From Chloranthus sessilifolius (Eukaryota; Streptophyta; Magnoliopsida; Chloranthales; Chloranthaceae): 64,000 nt of DNA. Both the position numbers and the translations under genes were made by a program. The stretch spans positions 68,839,604-68,903,603 of the forward strand of contig CM037587.1 of the NCBI GenBank assembly GCA_021018995.1, given 5' to 3'. Shown here piece by piece: positions 1-10,213 of this stretch. The notes under the pieces were generated by a model. That model was not told the origin of the DNA and did not search any database. It worked only from the letters and a program-made list of their open reading frames with translations. Within the stretch, counting starts at the first letter, position 1. Each line of letters begins with the position of its first letter.

Positions 1-2634
1 TAAACTACAGGAATAGGAACGTGGCAAGACAAGACAATGTGGGATTGAGATGCATGATCATGAATCATTTAAATAGGTATGCGAAATTCAAGTTGTAGTA
101 TGCAAAAATTTCAAATACAAGTGCATATATGTATATAAGCCATTTGCTGAAAAATACCATCTATTGAGTATTGCATCATAAACCTGAATTCGAAATAAAC
201 ATATAAGTGGCAAAGGTACTTTCCCTACCTCCAATGTCGGGCTTTGTGATTTTACATGCACGGATCGGGGCTAGACTCATCTCAAAAGTCTTTCATGCAG
301 GGCCTAGAATACACATTACACATATCCTTAGACACCACATAAGCATGCTAGTCGTAAGCCAACTCTCACGAGACACATTAGGTTACACAACCCCAAAGCA
401 CCAAAGAGTAGAGTATCTCGTTGCGGCGAGATGCAGGGTCACCACGGCGAACTCTCCAGGTGCCACATGGAGGAACAAACTCAACGCGACGAGTTTTTCC
501 ATAAATGTTTTTGCCTTAGTTTCTCATTGCGGCGATGGCTTCAAGTGATTTCTCGTCGCGGCAAGGCTCAATGTCATCGTGGTGAGCAATCTCAGCTCAC
601 CGAATCTCAGGTTTGTTCACTTCGGGTCCGGAGTCCATTTTAATGTGAAATACTCTCCTACTCAAACTAGCACAAGCACAAGGTTATACTATCTTGCTCG
701 TAAATGACTCTTACCCCAATGCATTACATGAGTCATGCTTTGAAGCTTCAGACATCAGTCAATTTAGTGTTAGGTTCCTCATATGCTCGATTTTCAAAGT
801 TTCGAAGTGCTCAGGGCTAAAGTGCAACCCAAATCGTGTCTGTTTTGCACAATGTGGTCCTCAGACACTGGTGTGATAAAACATGCACATGGATCGAGGC
901 ATTGGTTTACACGGCCAGCAATCACCCACAATCGAGTCTGATCTTTTTACCCCAAATTAGATGTATGGACTCAATTTATTCAAAGAATCAAATCCACAAG
1001 TAAGGGATAGTGAGTTTACCATAATGAACTCTCGCATGCAAAGGCTCCCGAGCTTCACGTTAGTTTTCGCCTGTGAGGATGTTCTTGATCACACCGACCC
1101 TCACCTAAAAGAGTTCCTAAATCGAGGATTTAGGGGTCGTGGAATAATTTTCCCACATTAAGGGTCGATTTGCTCGGTCTGAGGGGTCCAACTGTCAAGC
1201 TTGGAGCTTCTTGCAGTTGGGATGAGAGATGGAAGGAGGAGTTCTTCTACTAGCTGCTACCATCCAATCCTAAATCATCATGCATAGACTTAGCGTGCAT
1301 GGGAATTAAATCAGCAGGGTAGGTTCTCATGTAAAGCTCCTACATCCCTTTAGGTGTACTAACCTAACTAGAGGCCATAGATTTGGTCTTATATAGGTTG
1401 TGGTCCGATAGTCTAAGTTGTGGATTTTGGCATGGATTTCTTCAATTGGGTCCAAGTCATGGGCTGAATACCCATGTGTCTTATCATCGGGTCATGACTA
1501 ATTGTCCGGGCCATGGCTTTATAATATAATGGGTTTTATTCAAGCCCCCCCACCCCAACTAGTGGCTTGTACTTTATATCATTGACTAATAGGTCTAAGA
1601 CTTGGTGCTATCTATTGGGTGTCACCCCCACAACCTATTCGTCTACTAGCTTATCTAAGGGTCCAGTTTGATTATTTGGCTCGATATGCTGGGTTCCCTG
1701 AGCATGTGACCATCTGACCAGTGTGGTAACGAGCCGGGCAGGGCCTGGTGATACATTCCTACCAAAGGAGTACCCACTCCTTGACAGAGTCACCACTCCA
1801 AGAGCTATCGAAACACTTCTCTGTGCCCTTCATTATCTTGCATCCCCTGATTCATCAACTGCACCCTCAGTGTAGTTGAGTAAAGAAGTTTAGGAGATGG
1901 AAGTGGACACCTCTCCATCCTTCCATAAAAAGGGCACCTCACATTCCCTTCATGTAAGATATGCAATCCCACAATGGAGGTCCTTTGAAGGGTGGGAAGT
2001 GAACACATCTCTAGATCTCCCTCCACTTATACTACTCCCTTGCGAATATCCTACCTATAGATTGAAACAAGGGCAGGGGGAGAAGATAAGAAATGGAGAA
2101 GGGTGGTGAGGGACGGGTGGGTTGTGATGGTATAAAGGTTAGGAAGTGGGGGAAAATGGTGTCTTGGAATGTGATGCTGGATTTGGGTTAGGTTTAGGGT
2201 GAACGGTAGTTTTAGAGGATGATTCAGCATCTTGAATAGGTTGTTAGCGCTTCAGATTTTCAAATCTTTGTTCTGCTGTCAAGAGCTCAGCTCTGTGTAT
2301 CTCCAAGATTCTATCGAGTTGCTTACTGAAATCACTCTATTTGTTTTCTTTTGCCATTAGGGTTAGGGTATGAATGGAAGATGAAAGAGATGAGATTTTT
2401 GGAAGGCGAAGGCTGGTTTTATAGAAAAGGGGAAGGGTTCACATGTCAAGGTATAGGCTTATAGGCATGGGTGGTTGGCAAGTGAAGATATTGAATGTGA
2501 TATGTGTCCGCTTCCTCTATGAATTAAATGGGTTTAAGTTCTAATGCAATCGATAAGATCGATCACTGGAGTCGCATGTTCCCCAAAATTTTCATTTGCA
2601 ATTCTATAGAACGAAAGTGAAGCTCTATGACACT
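1..2634. other. Unassigned DNA, probably old LTR or transposon sequence
   Basis: No convincing coding region is visible. Open frames are short and lack recognisable motifs. Base composition is mixed, with a C-rich run near 1545-1557. The only clear structure is the palindrome array at 417-587, which resembles the U3 arrays of the LTRs elsewhere in the window, so part of this stretch is probably an LTR whose ends I could not define. No primer-binding site or polypurine tract was found to orient it. Confidence 0.4.
417..587. repeat. Array of six CTCGTYGCGGCGAG-like palindromes
   Basis: Six degenerate copies of a CG-rich near-palindrome lie at about 417-430, 439-450, 482-493, 523-537, 552-566 and 575-587. 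The consensus is CTCGTYGCGGCGAG, close to the perfect palindrome CTCGTCGCGACGAG. Spacing is irregular (about 15-45 bp). The surroundings are not CG-rich. The pattern is the same kind of array seen in the defined LTRs of this window but with its own sequence variant. Confidence 0.65.
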
Positions 2635-2780
2635 TCAAATCGTACTCTCTATGATTTGACTCTATGAATCACGAGAAATCGTAAATCCATACGAGTAAAG
2701 TGATTATGACTATACATAAGAGAGTTTATGATTGAATGTACTTGCACATACTGTAAATCATAGAATACTCTCAGAAACTA
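2635..2780. repeat. Palindromic AATCRT motifs at the left edge of element H
   Basis: TCAAATCGT and ATGATTTGA form a near-perfect inverted repeat at 2635-2659. Further AATCGTAAATC and TATGATT/AAATCATA inverted pairs follow up to about 2761. The core AATCGTAA resembles the array inside the LTR of the same element at 5278-5453. The copies are more degenerate than those in the LTR, so the match is suggestive only. Confidence 0.45.
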
Positions 2781-2819
2781 AGTTAAATACATATGTTATA
2801 AGTGTTTGCTATGGCTGAG

Positions 2820-3870
2820 TCAGTAGCTCGATGGGTTCTAGAGGAATTCAATTAAAAATAGAGGGAGTTGATGTGTCTCCCATAAATATGTGTCCTCTAG
2901 ATGTACCAACTACTTATGAAGGTAGTACGTTACTCTCTCTTCTAAAAAGGGTTAGCTGCTCAATTTGAGTTTCTAACCTTACAACAGATTGTCGCAGATG
3001 ATTGAGTAACTATGTTTGGATGTGCACCCAGTTGTCTGCTATTTGCAACAAGGCATCCTCTTTAGCAGTGTGGTTTTAGGCTCCTGTGGTGTAAGAAGAA
3101 ATAGTTGGATGTCGGGAAACTGCTTGAGTTAGGCCATGGTTAGGACCATGGGATTTTTCTTTTTGAGATGTTGGGTATGATATACCCACTAGAGATTGAA
3201 CTTTTATTTCCCAAAGCTTCAGCTTCGGGAGACTTTTCATCATTGACTTTAATTTATATAATATTCCTTACTTAGGAAGTATGTTTGTTAAAGTTTCTAA
3301 ATCAATCTCGCCCGATGCGTGGTGTTGCACCAGTTCCTCGCGAAGGGTCTCAAAGCGTTCCCAAGCTTCTTTTATTGTCAAATTATGAAACATCCTACCA
3401 TAGGCTACATCAATCCTATGCTGGTTTGCATCTTCAAGGCCTTCATAGAAAGTGAGCACAAGTTTCCAATGCGCAATCCCATGGTCAGGGCACTTGTGCA
3501 GAAGATCATTAAGACGATTCCAACACTCCTGAAGAGATTCATTCGGGAATTGATGAAATGTTATAATAAGATCCTAGATTTTACTCGACCTGTAGATTGG
3601 AAAGAATTTTGTAAGGAACATACGTTCTAGTCCTTCCCAATCAGCAATCGAGTTATGAGGCAAAGAGTTTATCCACTGTTTTGCTTCATCTCTCTAGGAG
3701 TATGCAAATAGGCTCAACCGAGTGGATGCTTCTGTTAAGTTCTTAATTCGAATGATAGTGCATGCTTTCACAAACTTATTTAAATGCAAATAGGGGTCCT
3801 CATCCATTAGCCCATGAAAAGTTGGAAGTATTTGAAGTATATCGGACATAATTTCAAAAGTCCTATTACC
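2820..3870 (-). pseudogene. gag pseudogene of LTR element H
   Basis: The minus strand encodes a plant Ty3/gypsy gag capsid region. It runs from an ILPTFHGLMDEDPYLHL block near 3840, through KQWINSLPHNSIADWEGL, to LVLTFYEGLEDANQHRID and LETLTNILPK near 3270. This block order is typical of retrotransposon gag (capsid). Left of it, to about 2820, a decayed C-terminal part has an ETQIEQL-type heptad stretch. In-frame stops interrupt it, one inside the SLFAYS*RDEAKQW block near 3695, so no full protein can be made. It lies downstream of the PBS at 4232-4249 in element orientation, with a short leader between them. Protease and polymerase domains are absent from the window. Confidence 0.85.
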
Positions 3871-4231
3871 GGCTTGGGGGTGTATTTGAATGCATGGGGG
3901 AGGTGTAAAGGCGTTAGCGCATAATACTCCCCATCATCTTAGCCATGTATTGGTCACTTTCTGCTATAATGAAATCAGAGCAAGATGGCTAAAACAGTTA
4001 TTACAAATGTCTATTTTATTTATTGTTATTTGATTTTTATTCTAGAAAGCAAGGAGAGAAAGCAAATCTAAGCCTCGAGCTTCTCTAATCAGGGGAAGTT
4101 AAAACTCTTATCCGTCACTCTGAATAAACCTGTAAGAGATTTAAGAAGTGATCAAAGGAAATTAAAAATATAAAGAAATATAAAAAGAGGAAGATAAATA
4201 CTTGTTTTCTTAAATTAATATAATTCACATG

Positions 4232-4249
4232 TCCCCGGCAGTGGTGTCA
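4232..4249 (-). other. Primer-binding site of element H
   Basis: Read on the minus strand this is TGACACCACTGCCGGGGA, close to the TGGCGCC-n-GCCGGGGA type of tRNA 3'-end complement used by many plant Ty3/gypsy elements. It sits six bases downstream of the LTR end at 4256, as expected for a minus-strand primer site. It fixes the orientation of the element: 5' LTR to the right, gag to the left. Confidence 0.75.
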
Positions 4250-4255
4250 AAAACT

Positions 4256-5827
4256 TGTTCACTCTACTTTTATGTATCTTAAATTAAGTCTTAACCTATT
4301 GCAAGCGCATAATGGAAATTGCTGAGCTAGTATAGGATCGTTCCCATGAAGACAGGATTTTTCAATATTAATTTAAGTTTTTCTGAGTACTTATATTTAT
4401 CTTTTAAGTTCCTAAACTACTGAAGAAATATGAATAAAGAATTGTATCTTAATCTAAATTTGCAGAAAATAAATCCTAATCATCCTTCTTCAGATTATGG
4501 TCGTTAATCACAATCTTCAGCTACCGGATATTTATGAATTTAAATAGTACTATTACACTATATATCAAGTTCCTAGCATTGGTCGTCAATCAATACTTAA
4601 ATCCTATCAATACAGATTTAATCTAATCAACAATCTCCTAAAACTTGGGCGTCAATCAAATTCTAGAAGACTGAAGATGGAAAAGTAAAAATTGTTACAC
4701 TAATCTGCAAACCTCAATCTGAGTCGTCAATTCAAATTAAAATTCGAAGATATTTACAAAGTAGGAAATTGTAATAAAATAAATCTAAACTAGAAAGCAA
4801 AAGTAGAACCATTCAAAGGGTTGATCTTTCAGCTTCCTCAGTCTTGGTTGTCAGGCAAGACCTTAGAGAACTATGTACGATGTTATTTTATAAATCCTAA
4901 ACTACTTTGATCGGGAAAAAATACAGACCGTAGTTGTCAATTGATGTTGTGAAATTCTTTGATGCTTATTCCTATACTGGGTTCTCTTATTTATATATCA
5001 TAAGGAGTCGGTTTACAAGACTTCTAATTCTAATAAAAGAAATAACTAAAAACTAAACTATCATAATGTAACTGTAATTCTAATTTTATCTTTCCTTGCT
5101 TTCTTTCTGTTGATGCGCTTCTAGATTGTTCAGTAGTAGAGATCTTTTGGAGTCTATCTTTATCAATCTTCTCAGATCCGTGATACGCCAAACTTCTACT
5201 TTATGAGTTTTTCTAATTCAGTGCATGGCAGTGGAGATTTTCATGTGATCAACAACAGTGGAAAAGATTCTATTAGTACAATCATAAATTACGATTGTCT
5301 CTTTTCTTCTCTTTTTATAGAAAATCGTCAATTACGATTTTCTTTCTTCTATAGCTTCCTCTTTGGACGATTCTCTGGATTACGATTGTTCATTTTCTTC
5401 TTTGTATCACTTTTACTTTGAACATCTTCTGGAGAATTGTAAATTTCGATTTCTTATTTTTCAGTATATAACGAATCGCCTTTCTATGCTTAATCATCTT
5501 TTTACTGCTCTTTTGAGTTCATTTTGACGAATATTAACACTTTGGCTCTCTTTTACTGATTTTCTTTAATATTTGCACATCATTAACTTATTAGTAGTAA
5601 ACTAAGTCCTAGCATCACTAAGTTAAGGGTAGTAAAATGGTATATTATGTAACTGATTATAAGCATGTGTGTGTAATAAGCTTGTGTGTAAGATTTAGAA
5701 ATGTGAAGCAAAAGTGAAAAGCATATGTGTAAACTCAGAATACGAAACGTAATAAACATGTGTGTGTTAACTCCGAATCTGAACTGTGTAAAATCTCCAA
5801 ATCTAGCTATGTAATTATCCCAATACA
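4256..5827 (-). mobile_element. 5' LTR of element H
   Basis: The left (3') LTR boundary, TG at 4256, follows from the adjacent primer-binding site. The right boundary, CA at 5826-5827 (sense start TGTATTGGGA), is the best candidate but is not proven by a second LTR. That gives about 1.57 kb. A palindrome array at 5278-5453 lies about 370-550 bp from the LTR start. The stretch encodes nothing recognisable. The 3' LTR is not in the window. Confidence 0.65.
5278..5453. repeat. Array of four AATCGTAAwTTACGATT palindromes in the LTR of H
   Basis: Copies lie at 5278-5298 (ACAATCATAA / TTACGATTGT), 5319-5343 (AGAAAATCGT / TTACGATTTTCT), 5365-5391 (mainly the right arm, TTACGATTGT) and 5434-5453 (GAATTGTAAATTTCGATTTC). 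The first two are nearly perfect palindromes of 21 and 25 bp. Spacing is 41-69 bp. The position within the LTR matches that of unrelated arrays in the other LTRs of the window. Confidence 0.75.
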
Positions 5828-6063
5828 TATTGTTAAACTATATGTTAGAACTTGCACTATGATTTAAGATTCACGCGGAACGAATCCCCATCGTGAACCG
5901 GTACGGCAATGGTTAAAAAAATGACAAAAGGATAAGACATTTTGCTAAAAATCTGAGGTATAAAATAAGATAGGTATGCCCTAATCCTTTCCCAAAATTA
6001 ACGAAAAATCTCTCTTTTTTTTTCTTACATTTACCAAAAAATGATTAGGCATATTGTTAATCA

Positions 6064-6084
6064 GTGAAAAATATCATTTTTCAC
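6064..6084 (+). other. LTR-start hairpin GTGAAAAA…TTTTTCAC
   Basis: A perfect 8-bp inverted repeat with a 5-nt loop starts nine bases inside the LTR. The equivalent hairpin in the LTR of element A is at 41237-41257 (GTGAAAA…TTTTCAC) with a different loop. In the LTR of element B it is only partly kept, near 52112-52130. Confidence 0.6.
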
Positions 6085-6449
6085 CTCCTAACCTGACCTT
6101 TGATGGACCTTTGAGTTGACTAATAATGTGTCTTAAGTGTGTTTTGTAGTAAGCAATAAATTGTAGTCATAGTGCAAACATCCATCTAAAAATGCAAAGA
6201 AGAGACCTGCTGGAGAATTACATCAATACAAAACAGATTCAAAAAGTTCTCATGTAGCCCAAAAGGCCAACAATCAAGCAGATTCAAGGATCCTCAAAAT
6301 TCTATGGCAATGTCATGTGTCCAACTATGTACGCATGGGAGCAAACCAGCAGCTGCATTTGATGAAGATTGAACCCCTCAAAGGCTACTGAGTGCTAGCC
6401 AAATGAAGGACAGCACCCCAAACTTTGTGCCAGTTGTGGAAGCAAAGAA

Positions 6450-6960
6450 CAGAAGACATCGAGAGGTTATTTCATCCATTCGATAGGTCTGTGTGCTGAA
6501 ATAGAAGTTGTCGAGAGGATGTGAAGCTGTATTTCAACCTATCGAAAGGTACTGAGGTGAAGAAGTTAACACATCAAGCGATTTACAGCACCTGTCAAAT
6601 GGTTTAAATTGCAACAGAAGAACTTGTCGAATAGTGCAAAAGATTCTGTCGAGAGGTCACCTGATGCAGTTATTCAAGCGAAGTGCAGAAGACTTAAAAT
6701 TATACCTGTTGAGAGGTTCCCTAAACCTATCAAACAGTCAAAGCCAACATGTCAAGAGGATACCTGAAGCTGCAGCCAATCTCACGAGGTTACATTCAAC
6801 CTGTCGAGAAATACCTCCAACTTGTTGAATAGAGGAACAGAACCTATCGAAGACTTTCCTGAAGCTGCACTAAATCTCGCAAGTTTGCAACAACCTGTCG
6901 AAAGGTAAATTCAACCTAATGAATGAAGCATTTAACATACCTAAAACCTCTCGAAGCACA
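6450..6960. repeat. Array of ACCTRTCGARAGGT-type palindromes in the solo LTR
   Basis: Roughly fifteen degenerate copies of a motif built on TCGA flanked by ACCT/AGGT occur here, for example ATCGAGAGGTT, TTCGATAGGTC, ACCTATCGAAAGGT, CTGTCGAGAGGT and ACCTGTCGAAAGGT. The complete form is an imperfect palindrome. Copies occur in both apparent orientations at irregular spacing of 20-60 bp. The same motif type fills U3 of the LTR of element A and an internal region of A. Confidence 0.75.
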
Positions 6961-8158
6961 ATTTGGGAACTTCTTAGTTTTAGCCACATCAGTAGCTCAC
7001 TTTAGTGCTCTGTGCACACGACCCAAGGCATGTTAACAACCCTTGAGGGTATTTTTGGAATACAAATGAGCATGAATGAGAATCCCCTAACTAACTCACA
7101 TGTACTTGTCCAATTCGAACCAATTGATGGGGGATTCTAGAAGCAAAATCAGCAATATTAGTAGCTCAGAATAACAGAATTATTCCCTTGAGCTCAGAGA
7201 CCAAATTCTAGCTCCATTTCTCTCCAAAATTCCTTCCTTCTTCCTTCTTCCTTCTTACCCATTCTCTCTCTAGCCCAGCCATGGTTGGCTAAATACTTGT
7301 AGCAGTGAGGGTGAGGTAGCTCTGTAAATTTAGAGGCTTGAGAGCATTTGTATGAGGATTAGATGATGCACATACTACAAATCTGAGAATAATGTAATGT
7401 AAGTTGTTTGAATCATTAAATTGTTGGTTTTAGAGTTCATTTAAATCTATAAATCTTGATTGCCATCTGATTTCCCTAGATTTAATATCCCTGTGGATGC
7501 ATGAGCTTGTAGCCTTGCATCCATAGCATCTATAATGATTCTATTGTTCTGATTAAAGCCATTGGATTAGAGGATATCCCTAGGATGATTTGTGACCATT
7601 AAAGCTGATAGAACATAGCCTTAAGATCAATAAAATCCTTTAGTTTAGATTGGATTCTTTTACCTTGCATCTGTGCTTGTAGCCAGATGAAGGATAGCTG
7701 CAAATCAATCCTCTGCATGGTTGTCTAACAAATCAATTTTCACTGAAGAGCAAAATCCCAAGCTGCTATTCTCCACCTTTGATTTTAATTCCCCAAAACC
7801 TTTTCTCTATATCTTTAAACTTGTTTTCTACTCTTCTCTGGATCACTGGCATTTTCATTTAATTTCTGTAGTTTTAGTAGCGTGAAAACCCCTTAAAACA
7901 TCCCCACTTTCCTTTCTTGCTTTATTTTAAATTAGGATAGGATAAAGTGCCAGATCTATTCTAGATCTGGAGATTTACTATATTTTGAAACACATTTTCC
8001 TATGGACATACCCCTTCTTACCTCTTTAAAGCATGCTGCAACAGCCCTAATTCTTACAAGCCTAGTTGCCTTACCTTTGTGTCTTTTGCTGTGAATTTTC
8101 TATTAGTGTGTTGTTTTTAATCTCTTAATAATAACAAGGTAGGCAATACAACACATAT

Positions 8159-9119
8159 GTATTTGCAACCAACAAAAAATCCCCATAAAAATGTGCATAC
8201 ATATGTATCCCAACCAAGAAAATAAAAAAGTTTTTCAAATGGCAGCCATTGCCCCACATTTTACGAAAAATCCGCATGTAGATGTTGTTCATGACAAATT
8301 CAAGGAAAAATGGTGCCAAATAACAATTTTGAAAAAGAACCCACATTTATGTCATTTAAATTTGCAAAATTTTGGGCTGGGGAGGGCCCTCACCTTTTTC
8401 TCCCCAAACAAAAAATTCTCCCAAAATTTTCCAGCCAAAAATCCCTCAAGGCGAGTGCATGGATCGAAAGAAGTCGCATTTACAAAAAGAACGTCATTTT
8501 AAGCGAGAGAGCCTAGGGCATTAAAAAAATCATCACAAATCAATCAAAAAAAGAAAAAAAGGGTCACAAATCAACCACTTTTTTTCCAAAATACCATACA
8601 AGCGGGTCGAGGATAATCACATTTGCGAGAAAAATTATCTTTGTCAGCCAAGTGCAAAAGCACTAACGCATCAATAAATAAATAATCAAGAAAAAAATCA
8701 AAAGAAAGGGACAAAACACTCTTGTATTCATCAAAATCCATGCAAATACACATATAAATCAATAAAGAGGATCACAAATAATACATTAACGAGGAAAATC
8801 AGTTCTTATCATCTGAATGCAAGATTTCTAGCCACATTGATGTAAGAATCAAATAAATTTAAGAAAAAAAGGGGTTTCAAGAGATTACCTTGCTTGGAGA
8901 AAGAAAAACCTTAAAATCTGATAGAAAATGAGCAATTGATCGGCATGATCGACATTGGCGCGATGTCGGAATGTGGATCGGGTAGGCGGTGAGGAAGGAC
9001 GAGCTCCTGGTTCGATTTTGAGAGAAAGAGGAGAGAATTTTTATGAAATTTTGGGAATTTTGAACTCCGTCCCGCGGCTGCTGTTTTAATTGAAAACTTG
9101 GCTATGTGTTTTCCCAATG
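8159..9119. other. Unassigned stretch
   Basis: Short open frames here have no recognisable motif. The left half is rich in A runs. The right half includes a GC-richer segment (about 8930-9080). Homology to the Tat-type 3' tail becomes visible only from about 9120, so this is probably decayed transposon sequence of unknown family. Nothing else could be supported. Confidence 0.35.
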
Positions 9120-9273
9120 TTATGGGCTTCTGTCACTCTCCATGTTTTTTACCAATTGATGTTTAAGGTTCGTTTTGAATATGGCAGACCCGATAGTGTT
9201 TGCCTTGGGCCTCTTCGAATGTTTTTTTCTTTAGCATGCGATCATTAGTGATCGGATATCAAAGAGGGGCATC
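9120..9273 (+). other. 3' noncoding tail and polypurine tract of element G
   Basis: The sequence is homologous, in opposite orientation, to the tails abutting the LTRs of D (from 11827) and F (from 29218), including the conserved GATCATTAGTGATCGGAT block. It ends in the purine-rich AAAGAGGGGCATC at 9261-9273, directly before the LTR start TGTAGACACC. This is the polypurine tract that primes plus-strand synthesis and marks the next LTR as a 3' LTR. Confidence 0.75.
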
Positions 9274-10213
9274 TGTAGACACCCAAATTTGGCCTAAGGT
9301 GCAATCGATATGTACTTCGAGAAGGGTATACTTTTTAGCTTCCGAAAGTATTCCCCATAGTAATTAACCCTTACGAATCAACCTGAACCCATAGTAATTA
9401 ACCAAAACCATAGAAACCCCAACCTAACCCATATAACTTGAACTAAACCCACAGTAATTAGCCAAGTTTTTTTTTTGCTTCAGAATTGGGCTCCAATTCA
9501 GGCTATGGACTTCTCAGTTTTTTTTTGAAAAACACTGTTCCTAAAGCATGCATGCATACTATGCACGCATGCCTTAAAACCTTGATTTTCATGAAAAATG
9601 GCAGATTTCATAATTGGGGTTTGACTAGTGGACCATCTCAGACTTCTAGGTGTATTTTTTTAGGACTGTTATACCCCTCCCAACTTTCAGTTTTACCCTT
9701 TTTCCATCCTACTCATCCCTGTCATTTACCATTAAACCCAAATACCCCTTCTCCAAGTCCTAGAAATCTTAGAAAACCTTTGATCAAAGCATTACCTAAT
9801 TTATGAGCCAATTAGTGAATTTACCACCCCCTAATCACCTCAAACTCTATAAATAGAGAGCCACCCCACCCTCCCCCCCTCCTTGTTAAGAGCTTTTGAA
9901 ATTCTAAGGAAAGAAACTATAGAAAATTGCTCCCAAACATTCCCCATTCCTAACCTTCTAAGTCCAACCTTTAGCTTACATCACCCTCACTTTTTCTTAA
10001 CTCATTTGCCATCGGAAGCTCGCCGAAGCTCACATTCACGCAAGGATCCGACGTCGGTGCTATAAGGTCCCAAGAGCTCTGGCTTTCCCCTCTATTCCTC
10101 TATCTCTTTTTTCGCTTTTCCTCTATCCTAGAATTTAAGCCGTTACACCACTGAAATTTTGGTGATTGCGAAGGGCTCAAATAGGATCAGAGAGCCTTTA
10201 GCCAAGGGGAAGT
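9274..10213 (+). mobile_element. 3' LTR of Tat-type element G, truncated
   Basis: The LTR starts TGTAGACACCCAAATTTGG, the family-specific start shared with D, E and F. It follows the family alignment, including the CTATAAATAGAGAGCCACCCC segment with a TATA-like TATAAATAGA near 9849. At about 10213 it breaks off in the segment that reads GGGGCACAAATAGG in E, and the LTR of D begins in opposite orientation. It lacks the last 300 bp or so of the LTR. It is probably the target into which D inserted. Confidence 0.8.
9546..9572. repeat. GCATGCATGCATA…TATGCACGCATGC palindrome in the LTR of G
   Basis: One imperfect 27-bp palindrome sits about 270 bp from the LTR start, with arms GCATGCATGCATA and TATGCACGCATGC. 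It occupies the same region of the LTR that holds unrelated palindromes in D, E and F. Only one clear copy is visible. Confidence 0.6.

Larger units (their letters stand above)
6055..8153 (+). mobile_element. Athila-type solo LTR
   Basis: This 2,099-bp LTR starts TGTTAATCAG and ends ACAACA. It is flanked by the identical 5-mer CATAT at 6050-6054 and 8154-8158, a fitting target-site duplication. It aligns in the opposite orientation to the LTRs at 39118-41266 and about 49760-52140. Shared blocks include the start-proximal GTGAAAAA/TTTTTCAC hairpin, the GTGACCATTAAAG block near 7595-7640 and the AAGCATGCTGCAA block near 8027. No primer-binding site follows it and no matching internal tail precedes it, so it is most simply a solo LTR left by LTR-LTR recombination. 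A palindrome array lies at 6450-6960. Confidence 0.85.

Noticed and set aside
3319..3630. 103-residue plus-strand open frame
   Set aside because: It is the complement of the gag capsid region of element H.
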